Positions 1 to 7,375 of a stretch of 49,205 nucleotides of DNA are shown piece by piece; within the stretch, counting starts at the first letter, position 1; every line of letters begins with the position of its first letter. This DNA comes from Roseovarius sp. UBA6217. Lineage in GTDB: Bacteria > Pseudomonadota > Alphaproteobacteria > Rhodobacterales > Rhodobacteraceae. The stretch covers positions 1-49,205 of the forward strand of contig DISF01000006.1 in assembly GCA_002421985.1 (NCBI GenBank), in the 5' to 3' direction. Both the position numbers and the translations under genes were made by a program. Under the pieces are notes generated by a model. It had not been told where the DNA came from, made no database searches, and was given only the letters and a program-made list of their open reading frames with translations.

Positions 1-123
1 TGATCCGGTCCATCTCGTCCTGGCTTGGCTGTGAAGATGAATCAGCATGGTCGCCCCCCGTCCCGAATGTCCCTCAACACCGATCTTGCCATGAAAAGCG
101 CCGATCGCCGAGAAGAAATATGA

Positions 124-1314
124 TCATCCGGGATGGAACAGCTGCCGTTCGACCGGCACGGTCGCATAGAAGCCGAGCGACTTCGCCTCGCCGCCAGTCA
201 GGTTCTGGCCGCAAAGCCACCGGATCACCATTTCGCGCGTGTCCACGTCTTGGGTCGCCTCGTTCCACAGATGCCGAAGATCACCCTCAGCCGTGAGCGG
301 CAGGCGGTCCAGCGCGTCGAGCGGCCCCCGGATTCCGTCGATGCGACGGCAGGAAGGAAAGACCCAGTCGCAGTCGTCCATCTTGATCTCGTGCAGGCGC
401 GTGAACATCGACAACGAGCGCGCAGACATGGCGATCAGCCGCTTGCCCTTCACCTTCTTGAGGCCCGTCGAAAGCAGCATCGTGCCAGCCGTGAGGTCGA
501 TGTCTGCCCACGTCAGGTTGCGCAACATGCGACCGCGCATCCCTGTGTGCCAGCGCAGCATCCAAGCCAGCCGGATATGCTCGTTCTCGACCCCTTCGAT
601 CTCGGCCCAGCGATCCGCCCATTCGACCGACGTGTCGAGTGTGACTTTGCCTTCCCGGTCCTTGTCCTTGCGGTCGCGCATGATCGGCATCTTCTTCATC
701 GCGGGCCAGCGGAAGGGCATGTGCTCGATGTTCAGTGCGCTGAGCGCTTGGGTCCGGGCGTAGGACAGGGCAATGTGCCGCTTGTGGGCGGCGAACGGGG
801 CCGACTTTGTCAAGGCATCGAGCCGACGCTGAATCTCGCCGTGGTCGATCTCGTCAACGCGCGCGTCGAGCAGGCCGTCCAGCTTGCGCTCAAGAACCGA
901 CCGATAGTTCTGGACCGTTTCCTCGGCCCGTGGCCCGCCGAACGCATCGTCAAGCGCAAGGCGTGAAGCAGCCTCCAACTCGAACGCTTCGCGCAACGTC
1001 GGGGGCACGGCCTTTGACGCGGCCTCGGCCTCGCGCTCCTGCCGCGTTTTGACGGCACCCTCGTCAATGTCATGGGCCGTCTTGCCGACCTTCTTCTTCG
1101 CCCAAGCCGTGTGCTTGCCCTGCGCCGACCACTGGCCGAGTTTGACACGCCGGGTTATCTGCGCCGTCGAGTCCCACTTGTTGACGTACCACGCCTTGAC
1201 CCCGCCCGCCGTCACACAGAGTTGCAGGCCCTTGCATGTCGGGTCCGAGAACCAAGTCGTGCTGTCAGCCGACAAGGTCTTGAGATTGGTGTCCGTGAAC
1301 TTGATCTGAGGCAT
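124..1314 (-). CDS. Tyrosine recombinase / phage-type integrase
   Basis: A 396-residue site-specific tyrosine recombinase expected to integrate or excise a mobile element. The N-terminal 60 residues resemble the arm-binding region of tRNA-targeting integrases (CKGLQLCVTAGGVKAWYV, then RRVKLGQW). The middle (about 105-200) fits a core-binding domain. The catalytic domain shows Arg260 in HTGMRG, LRHLW (Arg347) as box II, and a candidate nucleophile Tyr383 in LGFYATV. The usual GH before the Tyr is GQ here. The start at 1314 was chosen because AAGGAG lies 8 nt upstream; an in-frame ATG 14 codons earlier has no such site. The gene lies about 145 bp from a truncated tRNA-Thr on the same strand, as expected for an integrase beside its att site. 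The family call is firm; activity is not known. Confidence 0.85.
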   Translation of the reverse strand: MPQIKFTDTNLKTLSADSTTWFSDPTCKGLQLCVTAGGVKAWYVNKWDSTAQITRRVKLGQWSAQGKHTAWAKKKVGKTAHDIDEGAVKTRQEREAEAASKAVPPTLREAFELEAASRLALDDAFGGPRAEETVQNYRSVLERKLDGLLDARVDEIDHGEIQRRLDALTKSAPFAAHKRHIALSYARTQALSALNIEHMPFRWPAMKKMPIMRDRKDKDREGKVTLDTSVEWADRWAEIEGVENEHIRLAWMLRWHTGMRGRMLRNLTWADIDLTAGTMLLSTGLKKVKGKRLIAMSARSLSMFTRLHEIKMDDCDWVFPSCRRIDGIRGPLDALDRLPLTAEGDLRHLWNEATQDVDTREMVIRWLCGQNLTGGEAKSLGFYATVPVERQLFHPG

Positions 1315-1457
1315 GATCGTGGCTCCTTGCAATGCCGGTGTCGTTGCAAGGTTCACGAGACGTTCTAACCCGGATCAAGCACAACCGAGTGTTGGCGAAG
1401 CACCGGATTTCATTGAGGTTTGTTGGCGTAACCCCACCGAGTGTTGATAGGATTTTC

Positions 1458-1498
1458 GCATTACGAATGCATTGCTCTACCAGCAGAGCTACTGCGGC
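1458..1498 (-). pseudogene. 5' half of tRNA-Thr(CGT), probable att junction
   Basis: Read on the minus strand this matches a tRNA from its 5' end: acceptor strand GCCGCAG, D-arm AGCTCTGCTGGTAGAGC, then an anticodon arm with the loop TTCGTAA (anticodon CGT, Thr). The match stops just after the anticodon stem. There is no GTTCGA T-loop and no 3' acceptor strand. Anticodon-loop palindromes are known crossover sites for tyrosine integrases, and an integrase gene lies next door. I infer that this is one end of an integrated element, not a working tRNA. Confidence 0.6.
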
Positions 1499-1544
1499 GA
1501 CAGGCGCTCCTTTAGCGGCTGAGCGCCTGTCGTGCAAGGCAGAA

Positions 1545-1866
1545 TCAGAACGGGATTTCCTCGTCGTCGTCTCGGATGAACGGTGCATCGAACGCCTGTT
1601 TGGCCATTTCGCGCGTTGCCTGCCCCTCACGCTCGCGCTCTGCCCGCGCGCGGGGCGGGGCGCGTAATCTGCAGTCTTGGACAATGCGGGAATTCACCGG
1701 GCGGAACTCTTCCCGGCACGACTGCGTTGATCTCCACCGGCGGGTCTCTCTTGGCATCAAGGCTCGCTCGGCGGTCTGAAAGATCAAAAAGCCCATCTGT
1801 GCCGTCGTCATACCTCAAGCCATGGAAATCCGCCGCCATCATACCGCCGTGGTCAGGCAGGGGCAA
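1545..1866 (-). pseudogene. Small unrecognised protein gene, apparently frameshifted
   Basis: Two overlapping minus-strand frames read like parts of one protein. From 1866 the first frame gives a natural-looking stretch (FHGLRYDDGTDGLFDLSDRR up to EINAVVPG), then turns into low-complexity sequence. A second frame takes over near 1710 with REEFRPVNSRIVQDC and ends at 1545 with DDDEEIPF. That acidic tail ending in IPF resembles the C-terminal peptide of single-stranded DNA-binding proteins, but there is no OB-fold here. A single frameshift around 1705-1720 would join the halves into roughly 105 residues. The function is unknown, and the region may be a remnant of the neighbouring mobile element. 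Confidence 0.35.
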
Positions 1867-1899
1867 TTTTTTGAGATGCCCTGCAATAATATCCCGAAA

Positions 1900-1915
1900 A
1901 TGATTGACAAGTCAT
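1900..1915. promoter_or_regulatory. Possible operator upstream of the catabolic operon
   Basis: ATGATTGACAAGTCAT is an interrupted palindrome (ATGA...TCAT, with TGAC-AA-GTCA inside) in an AT-rich stretch about 70 bp before the first catabolic gene. It includes a TTGACA hexamer that could serve as a -35 element. No regulator gene for this operon is in the window. The assignment rests on symmetry and position only. Confidence 0.3.
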
Positions 1916-1982
1916 TTATTTGCCGTCAGCGTTCTCGATACAAAGATTATATTTCCTGATGCGAATGAAACGAGGAAGACCC

Positions 1983-2801
1983 ATGACCGGATCACCCCAG
2001 ACGCTGACCTACGAAACAAGAGGTCGGACCGGGATCATAACCTTCACGCGGCCCAAGGTCCGGCACAGTCTGGATATTGCCATGCGCGAAGAGATTGCCG
2101 CCCTGCTGCCAGGCATCCGGGCGGATCGGAACCTGCGCGCGTTGATCGTGACCGGTAGCGGCGGTGCCTTCTGTTCCGGCGGGGATCTCAAATCGCTCAG
2201 CGAGGAGGACCGCCCTGTTGACGTGAACCGCGAGCGCATTGCCAAGCTGCACACATGGTTCACCGAGTTGTCGAACCTGGAATTGCCGGTGATCGCGGCG
2301 GTCGATGGTCCGGCCTTTGGCGCGGGTTTCAACCTTGCGCTGGTGGCGGATTTCGTTCTGGCCACCCCGCGCGCGCGGTTCTGCGCGGTGTTCGGGCGGA
2401 TCGGCCTGGTGCCTGATCTGGGCGGCTTCTTCCTGCTGCCGCGCATCGTTGGACTGGCCCGCGCCAAGGAACTGGTGATGACCGCCCGGTCGATCTCTGC
2501 GGCCGAGGCAAAGGATATGGGGATTGTGCTGGAAATCCATGAGCCGGACTCGCTGCTGGATGCGGCGCTTGCTTTTGCCAGGCGTTTCGACACCTCTTCG
2601 CGGCTCGCGGCGGGGATGGCAAAGGTGATCCTCAATCAGGCGCTTCATACCGACCAGCGCGCGCTGGCAGACATGGAGGCGATGGCGCAGACGCTGTGTC
2701 TCGCCTCTGACTACCACAAGGATGCGGTGCGGCGCTTTCTGGACAAGAAGCCGCTCGAGTTCGACTGGGACAAGATGGCCGAAGAAGGCGCGGTGCGCTG
2801 A
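1983..2801 (+). CDS. Enoyl-CoA hydratase/isomerase family protein
   Basis: A crotonase-fold enzyme of 272 residues, likely hydrating or isomerising an enoyl-CoA intermediate. The oxyanion-hole region is visible as SGGAFCSGGDLKSL near 60 and as AAVDGPAFGAGFNLALVADF near 105. The next active-site segment reads IGLVPDLGGFFLLPRIVG, with Asp-Leu-Gly-Gly where hydratases often have an acidic residue and GGTQ. The start at 1983 was chosen because GAGGAAG lies just upstream; 21 extra in-frame codons upstream lack a ribosome site. The stop overlaps the next ATG by one base, so it heads a tightly packed operon. The substrate is unknown. Confidence 0.85.
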   Translation: MTGSPQTLTYETRGRTGIITFTRPKVRHSLDIAMREEIAALLPGIRADRNLRALIVTGSGGAFCSGGDLKSLSEEDRPVDVNRERIAKLHTWFTELSNLELPVIAAVDGPAFGAGFNLALVADFVLATPRARFCAVFGRIGLVPDLGGFFLLPRIVGLARAKELVMTARSISAAEAKDMGIVLEIHEPDSLLDAALAFARRFDTSSRLAAGMAKVILNQALHTDQRALADMEAMAQTLCLASDYHKDAVRRFLDKKPLEFDWDKMAEEGAVR

Positions 2802-3961
2802 TGTCGCGCAAACAACATACCGCCCGGATAACCGGCGTTGCCGATACGGCGATAGGTGAGCTGGCGGGGTCGACCGCGCTGGGACTGCACGCCGAAGCCA
2901 CCAACGCCGCCCTGAGGGATGCCGGGCTGGAGGCGCAGGATATCGACGGCGTCTTGTGCGGCTATTCGATGACGGTGCCGCACCTGATGCTGAGTTCCGT
3001 ATTCAGCGAGTATTACGGTATCAGCCCCAGCTTCAACACCGCCATTCAGGCGGGCGGGGCCACTGCCTGCATCATGCTGGCCAATGCCGTCGCACTGGTG
3101 GAATCCGGCGCCTGCCGTCATGTGCTCTGTGTCACCGGTGACAACCGCCTGACCGGGATGACCCGGGACGGTGCGGTGGCGGCCCTCGCAACCGTCGGCC
3201 ATCCCGAGTTTGAACAACCCTATGGCATGTCGGTTCCCGCGTCTTATGCGCTGGTGGCGCAGGCCTACCTGCACCGTTACGGCATCACGCGGGACGAGTT
3301 GTCAGCGATTGCCGTGTCGGCCCGCAAACATGCGGCGCTGCACCCCAAGGCCACCAAGCGCGATCCGCTCACGCTGGCGGAAGTCAGCGAAAGCCGGGTC
3401 ATCGCCTCGCCCCTGCGCCTGCTGGATTGCTGCCTGATTTCGGATGGCGGCGCTGCGGTGATCGTCAGTGCGGCAGACGCGGCGCGAGATACCCGAAACC
3501 CTGTGCGGGTTCTTGGCAGCGGGCAGGGCCACACCCACGAGCATATCATGGCCGCCCCGTCGCTGACGGATTTCGGCTGCAAGGCCTCGTCGGCCATGGC
3601 CTTTGCCCAGGCGGGCGTGACCGCGCAAGACATCGACGTCGCCGAGATTTACGACAGTTTCACCATCACCCTGCTCGCCGAGCTGGAATCCATCGGGTTT
3701 TTCGAGAAGGGCGAGGCCGGCAAGGCCGCGCTGGCGGGCGATATTTCTCTGGGCGGACGTTTGCCCACAAACACCCATGGCGGATTGATGAGCTACGGAC
3801 ATTCCGGGGCGGCTGGCGGCGCATTTCATATCGTCGAAGCCGTTCACCAGTTGCGTGGCGAAGCCGACGCCCGCCAGGTGCCGGGGGCGCAACTGTCCTT
3901 TGTGCATGGCGATGGCGGCATCCTGTCGGCGCATTGCAGTCTCGTGCTGGGAAAGGAGTAA
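2801..3961 (+). CDS. Thiolase-fold protein, possible Ltp2-type retro-aldolase
   Basis: A 386-residue member of the thiolase superfamily (SCP-x/lipid-transfer branch). Where thiolases carry the nucleophilic Cys before the buried helix, this protein reads IQAGGATACIMLANAV (about 82-97), with Ala/Gly at the aligned place. The C-terminal Cys of the CxGxG motif is also missing (FVHGDGGILSAH, about 368-378). EIYDSFT (Tyr284) and NTHGGLMSYGHSG (His334) remain. DUF35 and two MaoC genes follow directly, the gene set of the actinobacterial steroid side-chain system in which Ltp2, a thiolase relative with a rebuilt active site, works as an aldolase with a DUF35 domain. A retro-aldolase is therefore a reasonable inference. 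A conventional thiolase is the alternative. Confidence 0.7.
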   Translation: MSRKQHTARITGVADTAIGELAGSTALGLHAEATNAALRDAGLEAQDIDGVLCGYSMTVPHLMLSSVFSEYYGISPSFNTAIQAGGATACIMLANAVALVESGACRHVLCVTGDNRLTGMTRDGAVAALATVGHPEFEQPYGMSVPASYALVAQAYLHRYGITRDELSAIAVSARKHAALHPKATKRDPLTLAEVSESRVIASPLRLLDCCLISDGGAAVIVSAADAARDTRNPVRVLGSGQGHTHEHIMAAPSLTDFGCKASSAMAFAQAGVTAQDIDVAEIYDSFTITLLAELESIGFFEKGEAGKAALAGDISLGGRLPTNTHGGLMSYGHSGAAGGAFHIVEAVHQLRGEADARQVPGAQLSFVHGDGGILSAHCSLVLGKE

Positions 3962-3966
3962 CGCAC

Positions 3967-4374
3967 ATGGATCTTCCCATCCCCAGACCGAACGCCGATA
4001 CCCGCCCCTATTGGGAGGCCGCGCAGCAAGACAGGCTGGTGCTTCAGCATTGCGCCGATTGCGGCGCGCGGCAGGCCATTCCCCGCAGCTATTGCGGCAC
4101 CTGCCATTCCGCCAATCTGACCTGGCGCGACAGCAGCGGGATCGGCAGGATTGCCAGCTTTTCCGTTGTTCACCGCGCGCCGACCAAGGCGTTCCGCGAT
4201 CATCTCCCCTATGTGCTGGCCCTTGTGGATATGGCGGAAGGTGTGCGGCTCATGCTGAACGTGATCGGTGAAGACCGGCTGGATACGCAGATCGGCGATC
4301 GGGTGCGGGTCGTGTTCGAGCCGCGCGGTGCCGACGGGTTCAAGATGCCCCAGGTCCAAAGGAGCCCGGCATGA
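3967..4374 (+). CDS. DUF35 zinc-ribbon/OB-fold protein
   Basis: A 135-residue protein with a rubredoxin-like zinc ribbon near 30-50 (CADCG and CGTCH, two CxxC pairs) followed by an OB-fold whose C-terminal half reads IGDRVRVVFEPR. DUF35 proteins pair with thiolase-fold enzymes: they cap the aldolase Ltp2 in steroid degradation and support archaeal HMG-CoA synthase/thiolase complexes. It starts 5 bases after the thiolase-fold gene and overlaps the next gene by 4 (ATGA), which supports a stoichiometric complex with the product of 2801-3961. The family is clear; the partner is inferred from position. Confidence 0.85.
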   Translation: MDLPIPRPNADTRPYWEAAQQDRLVLQHCADCGARQAIPRSYCGTCHSANLTWRDSSGIGRIASFSVVHRAPTKAFRDHLPYVLALVDMAEGVRLMLNVIGEDRLDTQIGDRVRVVFEPRGADGFKMPQVQRSPA

Positions 4375-4757
4375 TTACGTTCGACGATTTCCAGCCCGGC
4401 CATGTTTTCGGCACCGCGCCTGTAACGCTTGACGACGCGCTGTTCGGCAAATGGACGTCCCTGTTCCCCGGCGATGCCGCCTGCGCTCCGGACATGCCCG
4501 AAGGCATGACTGCGGTTTTGGTCATGAACGCCTACATGGAGCTGATCGCGCCACGGCCGCCGGGCAATGTCCATGCGGGGCAGACCTTTAGGATCGAGCG
4601 GCTGCCCAAGCTGGGGGAGACGGTGAACACCACCATCACCTGCACGGGCAAGGAACTGCGCAATGGCCGCCGCTGGCTAAATCTGGAAACCCAAAGCCAT
4701 GACGAGGCCGGCAATTTCCTGTTCTCCGGCGCAATGAGGTTGATATGGGCAGCGTGA
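4371..4757 (+). CDS. Hotdog-fold MaoC-like protein without the catalytic motif
   Basis: A 128-residue single-hotdog protein (opening with ITFDDFQPGHVFGTAPVTLD). It lacks the D-x4-H hydratase-2 motif that its neighbour has. Its best-conserved-looking segments are GKWTSLFPGD near 26 and a typical hotdog end (WLNLETQSHDEAGNFLFSG). In the ChsH1/ChsH2 steroid hydratase one hotdog subunit is catalytic and the other structural or substrate-binding; this gene fits the second role. It overlaps the DUF35 gene by 4 bases and the next gene by 13, suggesting translational coupling and a heteromer. The substrate is unknown. Confidence 0.7.
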   Translation: MITFDDFQPGHVFGTAPVTLDDALFGKWTSLFPGDAACAPDMPEGMTAVLVMNAYMELIAPRPPGNVHAGQTFRIERLPKLGETVNTTITCTGKELRNGRRWLNLETQSHDEAGNFLFSGAMRLIWAA

Positions 4758-5131
4758 ACGACCAGACCAAACCCGCCGGGGGGGGGCCCCCCGGCTCTCT
4801 GGATATTACCTCTGAGGTGATCGGCAAATATGCCGACATCACCAACGATTACAATCCGATCCACACAGACCCGGAGTTTGCCGCGACCACGCCAATGAAG
4901 GGCGTGATCGCCCATGGCACCATGTCGCTGGCGCTGATCTGGCAAGCGTTGCGGCGCGATTTCGGCGCGGCGCGTTGCGCAGGCGCGGAACTGGATGTCC
5001 GGTTCATCAAACCTGTGCGGATCAACGACCATCTGACCGCCCGGCATCAACCGGATGAAGAGGGAGGGCTGTCTGTCTGGGTGGAGAACCAGGATGGCGA
5101 GCCTGTCATAAAGGGAAATGCGCGGCTATGA
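4745..5131 (+). CDS. MaoC-family enoyl-CoA hydratase (hydratase 2)
   Basis: A 128-residue MaoC dehydratase with the full hydratase-2 motif DYNPIHTDPEFA followed by GVIAHGTMSLALI, so Asp and His of the catalytic pair are present around residues 35-40. It would add water across the double bond of a 2-enoyl-CoA. It overlaps the non-catalytic hotdog gene by 13 bases and the synthetase gene by 4. Near the start, codons 12-16 contain a run of nine G followed by six C (4778-4792), a likely slippage site inside a coding region. The N-terminal residues before SLDITSEV look unstructured. Confidence 0.85.
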   Translation: MGSVNDQTKPAGGGPPGSLDITSEVIGKYADITNDYNPIHTDPEFAATTPMKGVIAHGTMSLALIWQALRRDFGAARCAGAELDVRFIKPVRINDHLTARHQPDEEGGLSVWVENQDGEPVIKGNARL

Positions 5132-7311
5132 GTTCCACGTTCAAGAACCTGGATGTTTTGCTGAACCCGCGCTCGATTGCGGTGGTCGGGGCGTCGTCTA
5201 ACCCGATGAAGATTGGCGGGCGGCCCATCGCCTATATGAAAAAGCAGGGCTATGCGGGGGATATCTATCCGATCAACCCGAAGGCCGGAATCGTGCAGGG
5301 CCTACAGGCCTATCCGTCGATTTCGGCCATCGGCGCGCCGGTTGATCTGGCCATCGTTGCCGCCGCCGCCGCTGCGGTCGAGGATATCGTGCGCGAGGGG
5401 ATCGCTGCGGGGGTCAAGGCGTTTGTGGTCTTTTCGTCGGGCTTTGGCGAATATTCGCCAGAGGGCAACGCGATTCAGGCCCGCCTGGGCCAGATGTGCG
5501 ATGACGCCGGGGTGCTGCTGCTGGGGCCGAACTGCCTTGGCGCCATCAATATCCGCAACCGTGTCATCGCGTCCTTTACCACCGCGATGGAGGATCACGA
5601 TCTGATCGAGGGCGGTTTCGGCTTTGTCTCGCAAAGCGGGGCGCTGGGGGCCTATTGGCTGGATATGGTGTTTCAGCGGGGGATCGGTGTGTCATCCTGG
5701 ATCGCCACCGGGAACGAGGCCGGGATCGACGTATCGGATGCCATCCATCACCTTGCCAACGATCCGGATACGCGGCTGATCGGCTGCTACATCGAGGATA
5801 TCAAGGACGGCCCTGCGTTCCGCGATGCCGCCTTGGCCGCGATCTTGGCAGGCAAGCCCATCGTGTTGATCAAATCGGGCCGGTCCCGAACCGGCGCGGC
5901 GGCGGCGGCATCGCACACCGGGGCGCTGGCGGGTGAGGATGCAAGATATCAGGCGCTGTTCGACCAGATCGGCGTTGTCCGGGTGAATTCGCTGTCGGAA
6001 ATGGTCGCGGTCGCGCGGCTGATCCTGATGCAGCCGCCCGCCAGAGGGCCCAACGTTGGGGTTATCAGCGTATCCGGCGGTGCGGGCGTCATGCTTGCCG
6101 ATGATCTGGATGAGGCGGGCTTCGCCGTCCCACCCTTTGACGCCGACACCCGGACCCGGTTGAATGACGCGTTGCCCGGCTTTGTTTCGGCCAACAACCC
6201 GCTGGATGTGACCGGCAGCGTTGCCGGAGACAGCGGCATTTTCAGCCGGGTTCTGGATGCCCTTGGCAGCGCCCCGGATCATGACAGCTTTGTATTGTTC
6301 ATCGGCCTGATGGTCAGCATTTCCAAGGATCTGTCCGACAGTCTCGTTCGTGCCTTCGCCAGTCGCGGCAAACAGGTGGCGGTGGTCTGGATCGGTGCCC
6401 CGGTCGAGGTTGTGCAGGAGCTTGAGGCCCATGGCCTGCCGGTCTTTGCCGATATCCCCGAGGCCGTTCAGGCGATGAAAACGGCGCGGCAGTTCAGCGC
6501 CGCCCGTGAAAAGGCGCAGCAGCTAGACGGCACCCGATGGTATGCCCCCTTGCCCGTTGCCGATACGCTTGAAACGCGCTCGGAAATACGGGCGCAGGAT
6601 TTCATCCGCACCCATTCGGACCTGGCCTTCCCCGAGCAGCTTCTGGTCAGGACGGTGGACGAGGCGGCAGCGGCGTTAACGACCCTGTCAACACCGCTGG
6701 TGGTGAAGCTGCAAAGCCCGGACATGCCGCACAAGAGCGATCATGGCGGGGTTCGATTGGGCATTTCCGATCCCGATATGTTGAAGAGCACTGTGCAGGA
6801 GATGCTGGAGATCGCCGATAGAACCCGGCTGCGACTGGATGGCATCCTGGTCCAGGAAATGTCGCCCGTGGCGCAGGAATTGATCGTCGGGTTCAAGCGC
6901 GACCCGGTGTTTGGCCCGCTGCTTCTGATCGGACGCGGCGGGGTTGAAGTGGAACTGCGCCCTGACAGCAAGATGGCCTACCTGCCGCTCACCGGCGGTG
7001 CCGTTCTTTCCATGTTGCGCGGGCTGGCCACCGCACCTCTGTTCGAGGGCTACAGGGGGGGGGCCAAGGGCGATTTGAAGGCGCTGGCTCAAACGCTGGC
7101 CGATCTTGGAAACGCCTTCGCCGCCGACCCCACGATCGAGGAAATAGAAATCAATCCGCTGGCCCTGACCCGCGATGGGCGCTTCGTTGCCTTGGATGCC
7201 CTGTCCCTGCATCGACCGGTGCCGGCAGAGAAAGCGCAGGGCGGCGAGACACCGCCCCTCGATGCGCAAGACACCGAACGACAGAAATTGTCCAGTTTGC
7301 AAGAACTGTGA
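5128..7311 (+). CDS. Acyl-CoA synthetase (ADP/NDP-forming)
   Basis: A 727-residue fused-subunit acyl-CoA synthetase that makes an acyl-CoA from acid, CoA and ATP, with ADP and phosphate as products. Domain order: CoA-binding Rossmann domain (about 8-140, SIAVVGASSNPMKIGG and LGPNCLGAIN), two succinyl-CoA-ligase-like domains (about 155-460) with the phospho-His candidate His263 in ASHTGALAG, and an ATP-grasp domain (about 490-705, ending EIEINPLAL). The length is typical of the bacterial fused form. It likely activates the acid taken up by the adjacent TRAP system. A run of nine G at 7055-7063 lies in the coding sequence. Confidence 0.88.
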   Translation: MSSTFKNLDVLLNPRSIAVVGASSNPMKIGGRPIAYMKKQGYAGDIYPINPKAGIVQGLQAYPSISAIGAPVDLAIVAAAAAAVEDIVREGIAAGVKAFVVFSSGFGEYSPEGNAIQARLGQMCDDAGVLLLGPNCLGAINIRNRVIASFTTAMEDHDLIEGGFGFVSQSGALGAYWLDMVFQRGIGVSSWIATGNEAGIDVSDAIHHLANDPDTRLIGCYIEDIKDGPAFRDAALAAILAGKPIVLIKSGRSRTGAAAAASHTGALAGEDARYQALFDQIGVVRVNSLSEMVAVARLILMQPPARGPNVGVISVSGGAGVMLADDLDEAGFAVPPFDADTRTRLNDALPGFVSANNPLDVTGSVAGDSGIFSRVLDALGSAPDHDSFVLFIGLMVSISKDLSDSLVRAFASRGKQVAVVWIGAPVEVVQELEAHGLPVFADIPEAVQAMKTARQFSAAREKAQQLDGTRWYAPLPVADTLETRSEIRAQDFIRTHSDLAFPEQLLVRTVDEAAAALTTLSTPLVVKLQSPDMPHKSDHGGVRLGISDPDMLKSTVQEMLEIADRTRLRLDGILVQEMSPVAQELIVGFKRDPVFGPLLLIGRGGVEVELRPDSKMAYLPLTGGAVLSMLRGLATAPLFEGYRGGAKGDLKALAQTLADLGNAFAADPTIEEIEINPLALTRDGRFVALDALSLHRPVPAEKAQGGETPPLDAQDTERQKLSSLQEL

Positions 7312-7375
7312 CCTCGCATTCCGACACGACTGACCGGCGTCCGGGATAAATGCGGACACCGAGGGGAGGACAGAC

